Source: Nitrospirota bacterium (lineage in GTDB: Bacteria; Nitrospirota; CAKKRA01; 9FT-COMBO-42-15). Taken from it: a DNA stretch of 5,651 bases. Shown piece by piece: positions 1-5,194 of this stretch. The translations under genes were made by a program, and so were the position numbers. The stretch spans positions 1-5,651 of the forward strand of contig JACPZJ010000209.1 of assembly GCA_016195585.1 (NCBI GenBank), in the 5' to 3' direction. The notes below the pieces were generated by a model. The model was not told where the DNA came from, searched no databases, and was given only the letters and a program-made list of their open reading frames with translations. How positions within the stretch are numbered: position 1 is the first letter of the stretch; every line of letters begins with the position of its first letter.

Positions 1-229
1 AAATGCTCATCACATTAATTGAGAATGTAAACCCGATTGTAAAGGTAATAATCCTCACATTTAGTGTAAATGCCGGGTCAATGCCGATTTTAAAGCCTTT
101 AAGAAAGATATTCCTTAATGGCCCCTCTGGCGCAACGATGCCGAGTATCTCGCCGAGTATGCTTCCCAAAAATGCGCCTAAAATAATAAATACAAGAAAT
201 ATCCAGAAATTTCTCTGCAATATTGCCAT
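1..229 (-). CDS. DUF4321-type small membrane protein, 3' end cut by the window
   Basis: The first 76 codons of a small membrane protein start with ATG at 229 and run off the left edge. The start is supported by an AGGGGG ribosome-binding site at 236-241, six bases upstream. The protein begins MAILQRNFWIFLVF and has a glycine-rich hydrophobic segment at about residues 9-31 that includes LGAFLGSILGEILG. A polar linker (APEGPLRN...) follows, then a second hydrophobic stretch from about residue 57 (NVRIITFTIGFTFSINVMSI). This layout (short N-terminus, G-x3-G helix ending in GE-LG, then a TFGFTFxIN-like second helix) matches my memory of the DUF4321 family, whose members are about 80-100 residues, so only a few residues should be missing. 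The function is unknown. It lies 17 bases after the leuB stop with no terminator between, so it is probably co-transcribed with leuB. The family call is from pattern memory and was not searched. Confidence 0.72.
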   Translation of the reverse strand, partial: MAILQRNFWIFLVFIILGAFLGSILGEILGIVAPEGPLRNIFLKGFKIGIDPAFTLNVRIITFTIGFTFSINVMSI

Positions 230-246
230 ATCTTACCCCCTATTTT

Positions 247-1314
247 TTACGAAGCCGCCACATATTTTGCTATCAGGTCTCCTACCTCTGTTGTAGTCAT
301 CCCCATCTTGCCAGCGCCGAGGTTTTTAATGTCCTTGCTTACTGCCTTCATCACAGCCTTTTCAATATCCAATGCAGCATCTTCCTCTCCAATATGCTCC
401 AAGAGCATCCCGCCAGCGCATATTGCAGCAAGGGGATTTATTACATTCTTGCCTGTATACTTTGGCGCAGAGCCTCCAATCGGCTCAAACATGGATGTGC
501 CCTGCGGATTTATATTCCCGCCAGCAGCAATGCCCATCCCTCCCTGAATCATTGCGCCTAAATCAGTGATGATATCTCCGAACATATTGTCAGTAACAAT
601 AACATCAAACCATTCTGGATTTTTTACCATCCACATGGTTGTTGCATCAACATGGGCATAGTCTGTAGTTATGTCAGGATATTCCTTTTTTACCTCGTTA
701 AATGCCCTCTCCCATAAATCAAAGGCGTAAGTTAAGACATTTGTCTTTCCACAGAGCGTCAGCTTCTTTCTCTTGTTCCTCTTTTTTGTATATTCAAAGG
801 CATATCTAATGCAGCGCTCAACACCCTTTCTCGTGTTAATTGATTCCTGAACAGCAACCTCATCAGCCGTCCCCTTTTTTAATGTGCCGCCTGCGCCAGC
901 ATAAAGACCCTCTGTATTCTCCCTTACTACTACAAAGTCAATATCCTCTGGCTTTTTGTCCTTTAAAGGCGTATCAACTCCGGCATAAAGTTTTACAGGC
1001 CTTAAATTAATATACTGGTCAAGCTCAAATCTCAACCTTAATAAAAGCCCTTTTTCAAGTATGCCTGGTTTTACATCAGGATGGCCTATTGCGCCTAAAA
1101 ATATTGCCTTGAATTTTCTTAATTCATTTAAGGCAGAATCAGGCAGAATCTCGCCTGTCTTTAAATATCTCTCACCGCCTAAATCAAAGTTTGTTAAATC
1201 AATCTTAAATCCTCTTTTTGCAGCAGCAGCCTTTAATACCTTAATACCCTCTGCAACGACTTCGGGCCCTGTCCCATCGCCCGGCAGTACTGCAATTTTG
1301 TGTGTTTTAGACAT
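247..1314 (-). CDS. leuB: 3-isopropylmalate dehydrogenase
   Basis: This 355-residue cytoplasmic beta-decarboxylating dehydrogenase should oxidise and decarboxylate 3-isopropylmalate to 2-ketoisocaproate. The N-terminal motif PGDGTGPE is at residues 11-18. The substrate helix and its arginines lie in RFELDQYINLRP, with R95 and R105 likely to bind the malate part and R131 in VVRENTEGLY the third. Y138 and K190 fit the catalytic pair. D223, D247 and D251 fit the metal ligands, the last two within the family signature NMFGDIITDLGAMIQGG. The nucleotide-binding loop reads GGSAPKYTGKNVINP (280-294). Its K285-Y286 is the pair seen in NADP-dependent isocitrate dehydrogenase rather than the Asp-Ile of classical LeuB. 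The start is supported by AAGGAGGA at 1326-1333, 11 bases upstream. It follows leuD by 32 bases. An isocitrate, homoisocitrate or tartrate dehydrogenase is possible from sequence alone, but the leuACD context makes LeuB very likely. Confidence 0.93.
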   Translation of the reverse strand: MSKTHKIAVLPGDGTGPEVVAEGIKVLKAAAAKRGFKIDLTNFDLGGERYLKTGEILPDSALNELRKFKAIFLGAIGHPDVKPGILEKGLLLRLRFELDQYINLRPVKLYAGVDTPLKDKKPEDIDFVVVRENTEGLYAGAGGTLKKGTADEVAVQESINTRKGVERCIRYAFEYTKKRNKRKKLTLCGKTNVLTYAFDLWERAFNEVKKEYPDITTDYAHVDATTMWMVKNPEWFDVIVTDNMFGDIITDLGAMIQGGMGIAAGGNINPQGTSMFEPIGGSAPKYTGKNVINPLAAICAGGMLLEHIGEEDAALDIEKAVMKAVSKDIKNLGAGKMGMTTTEVGDLIAKYVAAS

Positions 1315-1331
1315 CTAATTATGAATCCTCC

Positions 1332-1375
1332 TTAATTTTGAATTTTTCATTTTGATTTTTGAATTTTATTTTTTG
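1332..1375. repeat. AT-rich TTGAATTTT-type low-complexity repeat
   Basis: On the plus strand this stretch is built from degenerate copies of TTTTGAATTTT/TTTTGATTTTTGAATTTT. It covers the last codons of leuD and most of the leuD-leuB gap, ending at the leuB ribosome-binding site. Similar TTGAATTTT runs are common between genes in many environmental bacterial assemblies, as far as I recall. It supplies the last residues of LeuD (KIQKSK). There is no GC-rich stem, so it does not look like an intrinsic terminator. Confidence 0.5.
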
Positions 1376-1847
1376 TCCACTCCATCAGCCCGCCTGCATT
1401 AATAAGCTCCTGCATAAAGGCTGGTATTGGATTGACTTTATATTCCTCTTTTTTAGCAAGATTTCTTATAATTCCTTTTTCTATATCAACCTCAATCTCA
1501 TCGCCTTCTTTTATCTTTTCTGATGCCTCTGGAGATTCTAATATTGGGAGTCCTATGTTAAAGGCGTTTCTGTAAAATATCCTTGCAAAGGATTTTGCAA
1601 TAACACATGATACACCGCATGCCTTTATTGAGATAGGCGCATGCTCCCTTGATGAGCCGCATCCAAAATTTTTGTCTGCAACAATGATATCACCCTTTTT
1701 AATCTTCTTTGCAAAGTCCTTGTCAGCATCCTCCATGCAGTGCTTTGCAAGCTCTGCTGGATCTGATGTATTTAAATATCTTGCAGGTATTATGGCATCA
1801 GTATCAATATCGCTTCCGAATTTCCATGCATTGCCTTTGAAAGTCAT
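1347..1847 (-). CDS. leuD: 3-isopropylmalate dehydratase, small subunit
   Basis: This 166-residue swivelling subunit pairs with LeuC to isomerise 2-isopropylmalate to 3-isopropylmalate in the cytoplasm. It opens with the typical FGSDIDTDAIIPARYLNT (residues 10-27). YLNT is the substrate-recognition loop and is of the kind I associate with bacterial LeuD. The aconitase-swivel signature FGCGSSREHAP is at 61-71, and ARIFYRNAFNIGLPIL at 88-103 is also typical. Length is normal for the short bacterial/archaeal type. The ATG overlaps the leuC stop in an ATGA (1844-1847), which suggests translational coupling that would favour equal subunit amounts. It also has its own GAGGAG ribosome-binding site within 1853-1860. 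The last residues, after EWTKN, come from an AT-rich repeat and look like a recent tail. A homoaconitase small subunit is an alternative, made unlikely by the neighbours. Confidence 0.95.
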   Translation of the reverse strand: MTFKGNAWKFGSDIDTDAIIPARYLNTSDPAELAKHCMEDADKDFAKKIKKGDIIVADKNFGCGSSREHAPISIKACGVSCVIAKSFARIFYRNAFNIGLPILESPEASEKIKEGDEIEVDIEKGIIRNLAKKEEYKVNPIPAFMQELINAGGLMEWTKNKIQKSK

Positions 1848-3106
1848 TTTAACTCCTCAGGTGAGCCTATTCTTCCCAACACAGCAGATGCAGCAGCAAC
1901 AGCAGGGTTTGATAGATAAACCTCGCTCTCCGGATGTCCCATCCTGCCGACGAAGTTTCTGTTTGATGTGGCAACTGCCCTTTCACCTTTTGCCAGAACG
2001 CCCATGTGTCCGCCGAGGCATGGCCCGCATGTCGGCGTGGAGATTGATGCATTTGCATCAAGGAATATATCAAAGAGCCCTTCCTTCATTGCCTGTCTGT
2101 ATACCTCCTGAGTTGCAGGTATCACGATCACCCTTACATAGGGTGCAACCTTTTTGCCTTTTATTACAGCAGCAGCCTCTCTTAAGTCTTCTATCCTTCC
2201 GTTTGTGCAGGAGCCTATAAAGACCTGGTCAATGGTTACATGATTTAATTCGCTTACAAATTTTGTATTCTCTGGAAGATGAGGACATGCAACAACAGGC
2301 TCTATTTTATTGCAGTCGTATTCACGCACATCCACATATTTTGCATCCTTATCGCTCTGATAAAATTTATATTGCCTTTTTGCCCTTCCCTTAACATATT
2401 CCTCTGTAATCTTATCAGGCGCAATAATCCCGTTCTTTGCGCCAGCCTCTATTGCCATATTGCACATGGTTAGCCTTCCAGCCATTCCCATGTTTTCTAT
2501 TGCCTCGCCTGTAAGCTCCATAGCACGATACAATGCGCCGTCTACACCAATGTCTCCGATTGTATAAAGTATCAGATCCTTGCCGCTTACCCATTTATTC
2601 AGCTTGCCAGAGTAGATGAACTTCATTGACTCAGGCGCCTTGAACCATATCTCTCCTGTAATCATTGCAGCAGCAACATCTGTGCTTCCAACGCCTGTTG
2701 AAAATGCGCCAAGACCTCCGTATGTGCATGTATGGCTGTCAGCGCCGATTACAACATCGCCTGAGCCGACTATACCCTGCTCTGGCAAAAGTGCGTGCTC
2801 AACACCCATCCTGCCTACTTCAAAATATAAAGAGAGATTGTGTTCTTTGGCAAATTCCCTGAGCATCTTTGTCTGCTCAGCAGACTGGATATCCTTATTC
2901 GGCGCAAAGTGGTCAGGCACAAGCGTAATCCTGTCCTTGTCAAAGACCTTTTTAGCGCCTGCCTTTCTGAACTCCTTTATAGCAATAGGCGCAGTAATGT
3001 CATTTGCAAGGACAATATCAACCTTACAGTTGATAAGCTCACCGGGTGTAACCGCATTTTTTCCACAGTGAGCAGCAAGTATCTTTTCTGTTATAGTCAT
3101 TCCCAT
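1844..3106 (-). CDS. leuC: 3-isopropylmalate dehydratase, large subunit
   Basis: This 420-residue aconitase-family catalytic subunit carries the [4Fe-4S] cluster of isopropylmalate isomerase. The three cluster cysteines are C300 in IGSCTNGR and C360 and C363 in TPTCGPCLGG. Other family blocks are VPDHFAP (63-69) and GADSHTCTYGGLGAFSTGVGS (121-141). C-terminal SNRNFVGRMGH (381-391) matches the active-site arginine region. At 420 residues it is the short LeuC form, not the roughly 466-residue enterobacterial type. The start at 3106 gives the usual MGMTITEKILAAH opening. An in-frame ATG at 3100 is the only nearby alternative. Unlike leuA, leuB and leuD it has no clear Shine-Dalgarno sequence, only a weak CGAG. 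A promoter lies just upstream at 3133-3161. The stop overlaps the leuD start by four bases. Confidence 0.96.
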   Translation of the reverse strand: MGMTITEKILAAHCGKNAVTPGELINCKVDIVLANDITAPIAIKEFRKAGAKKVFDKDRITLVPDHFAPNKDIQSAEQTKMLREFAKEHNLSLYFEVGRMGVEHALLPEQGIVGSGDVVIGADSHTCTYGGLGAFSTGVGSTDVAAAMITGEIWFKAPESMKFIYSGKLNKWVSGKDLILYTIGDIGVDGALYRAMELTGEAIENMGMAGRLTMCNMAIEAGAKNGIIAPDKITEEYVKGRAKRQYKFYQSDKDAKYVDVREYDCNKIEPVVACPHLPENTKFVSELNHVTIDQVFIGSCTNGRIEDLREAAAVIKGKKVAPYVRVIVIPATQEVYRQAMKEGLFDIFLDANASISTPTCGPCLGGHMGVLAKGERAVATSNRNFVGRMGHPESEVYLSNPAVAAASAVLGRIGSPEELK

Positions 3107-3117
3107 AGGCGTTCTCG

Positions 3118-3174
3118 TTAGACAATCTGCAAAGTATACACAAACTATTCCTTCAAATCAAGCCCTTTGTCTAA
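3118..3174. promoter_or_regulatory. 8-bp inverted repeat flanking the leuC promoter, possible operator
   Basis: On the minus strand TTAGACAA at 3174-3167 and TTGTCTAA at 3125-3118 are exact reverse complements, with 41 bases between. One further C on the outer side also matches after a single mismatch. The two arms sit immediately upstream of the -35 and at the expected start of transcription, so they bracket the promoter. This would suit a dimeric regulator, but nothing in the window encodes one and chance is not excluded. Confidence 0.35.
3133..3161 (-). promoter_or_regulatory. sigma70-type promoter for leuCDB
   Basis: On the minus strand TTGATT (3161-3156) and TATACT (3138-3133) are separated by exactly 17 bases, matching the -35 and -10 consensus at 4 and 5 of 6 positions. 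Transcription would start near 3126, giving a leader of only about 20 bases before the leuC ATG. It lies between the palindromic repeat and leuC, so leuCDB could be expressed apart from the T-box-controlled leuA transcript. This is prediction from sequence only. Confidence 0.6.
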
Positions 3175-3184
3175 TGTCAGAAAT

Positions 3185-3260
3185 GTCATTGCGAGCGAAG
3201 CGAAGCAATCTCGTCTTTTACAATGAGATTGCCACGCACCCTTCAGGTGCTCGCAATGAC
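3185..3260. repeat. REP/MITE-like palindromic repeat in the leuA-leuC gap
   Basis: A 76-base imperfect palindrome has perfect 12-bp outer arms (GTCATTGCGAGC at 3185-3196, GCTCGCAATGAC at 3249-3260). It also has perfect 8-bp inner arms (GCAATCTC at 3205-3212, GAGATTGC at 3225-3232) around a 12-base loop. Between them lies the short tandem GCGAAGCGAAGC. I recognise this as a dispersed intergenic repeat of the type TCATTGCGAG...GAAGCAATCTC found in many environmental bacterial genomes. It has no reading frame, and no T-run follows it in the direction of leuC, so it is not an obvious intrinsic terminator. As RNA it would form a strong hairpin between leuA and leuC, which could affect message stability. 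Confidence 0.8.
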
Positions 3261-3284
3261 GGTTAAAGCTAATATTTCCTTTTC

Positions 3285-4799
3285 TTATTTTTTAGCCTTT
3301 TTAATATACGATAGCTTATTCAGGGCATTGATATATGCCTTTGCGCTTGCAACAATAATATCAGTATCAGCTCCATGCCCCCTTACTGTTTTTCCGTCTT
3401 CCTCAAGGGATACTGTAACCTCTCCAAGCGCATCTGTTCCGCCTGTTATACTCTTTACCTCAAATTTTAAAAGATTGCTCTTTGTCTGGGTTATAAATGC
3501 TATTGCCTTGTATGTAGCGTCAACAGGTCCGTCTCCATGCTCCTCCTTTTCCACAATATGGTCATCCACCTTTAACTTTAATCTTGCAGACGGCTTTACA
3601 TTAATGCCGCCTGATATTGTAAGGTCAATTAGGCTGTAGACCTCTGGGATCCTTGATATCTCTTCTGACACAAGTGTCTCAATATCCTCATCGTATATAT
3701 CCTTTTTCTGGTCTGCAAGATGCTTGAATTTTTCAAAGGCGCTCTCCATCTCTTCCTGTGTTAAATCATAGCCAAGCTCTTTTAGCCTTGCCTTGAAGGC
3801 ATGCCTTCCTGAATGCTTGCCGAGAACAAGCTTGGCGCTAATCAGGCCGATGCTCTCAGGGCTGATTATCTCGTATGTTGTCTTTTCCTTTAGCAGACCA
3901 TCCTGATGTATGCCTGCCTCATGTGCAAAGGCATTTGCACCCACAATCGCCTTGTTCGGCTGCACAGGGATGCCTGTTATCTTTGTGATAAGCCTGCTTG
4001 AGCGTGTAATCTCCTTTGTATTTATATTTGTATCTGCATTGTAAAAGTCCCTGCGAGTCCTCAATGCCATGACAACCTCTTCCATAGAGCAGTTTCCTGC
4101 GCGCTCACCAATGCCGTTGATTGTACACTCCACCTGTCCTGCGCCATTTAAAACTGCTGAAAGGGAATTTGCAACAGCAAGGCCAAGGTCATTGTGGCAG
4201 TGCGCAGAGATCACTGCCTTATCCTTAATCCTCTCCTTTATTGCCTTTATAACCCTGCCGAACTCCTCTGGCATTGTATATCCCACTGTATCTGGTATAT
4301 TCACAGTCTTTGCGCCTGCCTCTACAACAGCATCAATCACATCAAGGAGATAATTCAGGTCTGTCCTTGTGGCATCCATAGGTGAAAACTCAACATCATC
4401 AACAAAACCATTTGCAAGCCTCACCATTTCAGCAGATATCCTTATTGCCTCCTCGCGGCTAACCCTGAACTGATGCTTTAGATGTATGTCTGATGTTGAA
4501 TGGAATGTGTGTATCCGCTTCTTTGGCGCATCCTTTAATGCCTCCCATGCCCTTTTTATGTCTGCCTCCTTTGCCCTTGCAAGACTGCAGATAATCGGGC
4601 CTTCAACTTCACTGCCAATCCTTTTAATCGCCTCAAAATCCCCGGCTGAGCTTATGGCAAAGCCTGCCTCTATTATATCAACACCCAAGCGACCAAGCTG
4701 TTTTGCCACCTGCAGTTTTTCTTCCACATTCATTGATGCGCCAGGCGATTGCTCGCCATCGCGGAGTGTTGTGTCAAAGATTTTGATAATGCGTGTCAT
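3285..4799 (-). CDS. leuA: 2-isopropylmalate synthase
   Basis: This 504-residue enzyme makes the first committed step of leucine synthesis, condensing acetyl-CoA with 2-ketoisovalerate. It begins with the DRE-TIM barrel signature FDTTLRDGEQSPG (8-20), where D14 is a metal ligand. The second signature spans residues 198-217 and contains the metal-binding H200-x-H202-N-D. GIGERAGNCSMEE (229-241) supplies another metal ligand, N236. HTFHSTSDIHLKHQF (97-111) is typical of LeuA rather than of citramalate or homocitrate synthases. After the accessory region, about residues 385-500 form the LeuA allosteric domain (GGTDALGE at 453-460, GHGADTDIIVASAKAYINAL at 474-493), the site of leucine feedback in the family. 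Length is normal for type 1 LeuA. The strong ribosome-binding site AAGGAGGAG (4802-4810) fixes the ATG start. A T-box leader lies directly upstream. Confidence 0.96.
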   Translation of the reverse strand: MTRIIKIFDTTLRDGEQSPGASMNVEEKLQVAKQLGRLGVDIIEAGFAISSAGDFEAIKRIGSEVEGPIICSLARAKEADIKRAWEALKDAPKKRIHTFHSTSDIHLKHQFRVSREEAIRISAEMVRLANGFVDDVEFSPMDATRTDLNYLLDVIDAVVEAGAKTVNIPDTVGYTMPEEFGRVIKAIKERIKDKAVISAHCHNDLGLAVANSLSAVLNGAGQVECTINGIGERAGNCSMEEVVMALRTRRDFYNADTNINTKEITRSSRLITKITGIPVQPNKAIVGANAFAHEAGIHQDGLLKEKTTYEIISPESIGLISAKLVLGKHSGRHAFKARLKELGYDLTQEEMESAFEKFKHLADQKKDIYDEDIETLVSEEISRIPEVYSLIDLTISGGINVKPSARLKLKVDDHIVEKEEHGDGPVDATYKAIAFITQTKSNLLKFEVKSITGGTDALGEVTVSLEEDGKTVRGHGADTDIIVASAKAYINALNKLSYIKKAKK

Positions 4800-4810
4800 G
4801 TCTCCTCCTT

Positions 4811-4870
4811 AAATAAAAAAGCCCTCAATCCCTCTTGCCTGTCAGCAGACAGGAAAAGGGACGAGGGCTT
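4811..4870 (-). terminator. conditional intrinsic terminator of the leuA T-box leader
   Basis: On the minus strand the outer stem AAGCCCTC (4870-4863) pairs with GAGGGCTT (4826-4819), followed by a TTTTTTATTT run (4820-4811). A second stem, TCCCT (4861-4857) with AGGGA (4833-4829), sits inside. An innermost 6-bp stem CCTGTC/GACAGG (4853-4848 with 4843-4838) caps it. The TCCCT strand can instead pair with the AGGG that opens the T-box sequence at 4892-4889, so terminator and antiterminator exclude each other. The leuA ribosome-binding site starts right after the T-run. Confidence 0.85.
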
Positions 4871-4900
4871 TGTGCTCCCGTGGTACCACCCTATTTTAAC

Positions 4901-4933
4901 CCCTCACCCTGCCCTCTCCCCTTAGGGGAGAGG
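4901..4933. repeat. C-rich/G-rich hairpin repeat inside the T-box leader
   Basis: On the plus strand CCCTCACCCTGCCCTCTCCCC is followed by TTA and GGGGAGAGG. The core is a perfect palindrome with 9-10 bp arms (4913-4922 and 4924-4933). This composition matches the CCCTCACCCTxxCCCTCTCCC...GGGAGAGG family of intergenic repeats that I recall from many bacterial genomes. In the leader RNA it forms a very stable hairpin at the position of stem III, between stem II and the T-box sequence. Confidence 0.55.
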
Positions 4934-5110
4934 AGAAAAAGTGAAAGGTCCTCTTTTTGCCCTTAACGCAGGCTCACGGCAGACTCTACTTGGCATTTTG
5001 CCTTTCACCTCTGCGGCTCCGGGGCGAGTTCAGCGTCCTGACTACTGATTTGCACCAGCCATCAGCTCTCTCAAAGTCAGGTTAGCGCCTACTACTCCTC
5101 ATCACAGCCT

Positions 5111-5139
5111 ATAATACAGTCTTAAGTCCTAAGTCTTAA
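5111..5139 (-). promoter_or_regulatory. probable promoter of the T-box-leuA transcript
   Basis: On the minus strand TTAAGA (5139-5134) and TATTAT (5116-5111) are 17 bases apart and match consensus at 4 and 5 of 6 positions. A start near 5104 would place stem I of the T-box at the very 5' end of the RNA, as in known T-box genes. The -35 element lies within the heptad repeat cluster. Confidence 0.5.
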
Positions 5140-5187
5140 ATCGTAAGAAAATATGTTTCTCCCTACTTATTACTTACGACTTACTAC
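5123..5187. repeat. 7-bp periodic repeats in two opposed blocks
   Basis: On the plus strand TAAGTCC, TAAGTCT, TAAATCG and a partial TAAG follow one another with exact 7-base spacing (5123-5147). On the minus strand GTAGTAA, GTCGTAA and GTAATAA do the same (5187-5167). The two blocks form an imperfect inverted repeat (TAAATCGTAAG at 5137-5147 against CTTACGACTTA at 5173-5183, 10 of 11 matching) around a central AT-rich spacer. TAAGTCx heptads between genes are known to me from several environmental genomes. The block fills the gap between the pssA stop and the leuA leader. It has no T-run and is not an obvious terminator. Confidence 0.6.
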
Positions 5188-5194
5188 CGTAGTG

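Larger units (their letters stand above)
4811..5109 (-). promoter_or_regulatory. T-box leader RNA controlling leuA, probably sensing tRNA-Leu
   Basis: About 300 bases of untranslated leader carry the T-box hallmark AGGGTGGTACCACGGGAGC (4892-4874), whose UGGU would pair with the NCCA end of uncharged tRNA. Stem I runs from about 5109 to 5015. It contains GAGTAGT on the 5' side, a CCTGACT/AGTCAGG helix (5081-5075 with 5044-5038), and the AGAGAGCTGATGG...TGGTGCAA distal region closed by CTGAT/ATCAG. The 3' side of the specifier loop reads GAACTCG (5031-5025), so the likely specifier codon is CUC (5028-5026), leucine. Stem II is closed by GTGAAAGG/CCTTTCAC (5008-5001 with 4948-4941) and contains AGTAGA (4990-4985), an S-turn-like motif, and a pseudoknot-like GCCGTGAG...GCGTTAAG. 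A hairpin at 4933-4913 stands where stem III belongs. The leader ends in a terminator. When leucyl-tRNA is scarce, read-through into leuA is expected. Confidence 0.9.

Noticed and set aside
1672..2220. A 182-codon plus-strand open frame
   Set aside because: It lies across leuD and leuC on the opposite strand, has a low-complexity Q-rich stretch and no recognisable domain or ribosome-binding site; both genes beneath it are highly conserved.
1347..3106. Homoaconitase or aconitase pair instead of LeuCD
   Set aside because: The YLNT loop, short split subunits and leuA/leuB neighbours point to isopropylmalate isomerase; no lysine-pathway genes are present.
3185..3260. Intrinsic terminator for leuA
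   Set aside because: The hairpin is strong but no T-run follows on the minus strand; the sequence fits a dispersed repeat better.
3223..3639. A 138-codon plus-strand open frame
   Set aside because: It begins inside the palindromic repeat and continues antisense to the leuA C-terminal domain; no family features.
3285..4799. Citramalate or homocitrate synthase instead of LeuA
   Set aside because: The HTFHSTSDIHLKHQF and C-terminal allosteric motifs, the Leu-type T-box and adjacent leuCDB all favour isopropylmalate synthase.
5042..5062. A minus-strand ATG with six codons and a stop, as a possible leader peptide for attenuation
   Set aside because: It lies in the distal loop of T-box stem I, has no leucine codons and no ribosome-binding site.
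5123..5187. Regular repeats suggestive of a CRISPR array
   Set aside because: The period is only seven bases with no spacers, and the units reverse orientation midway.
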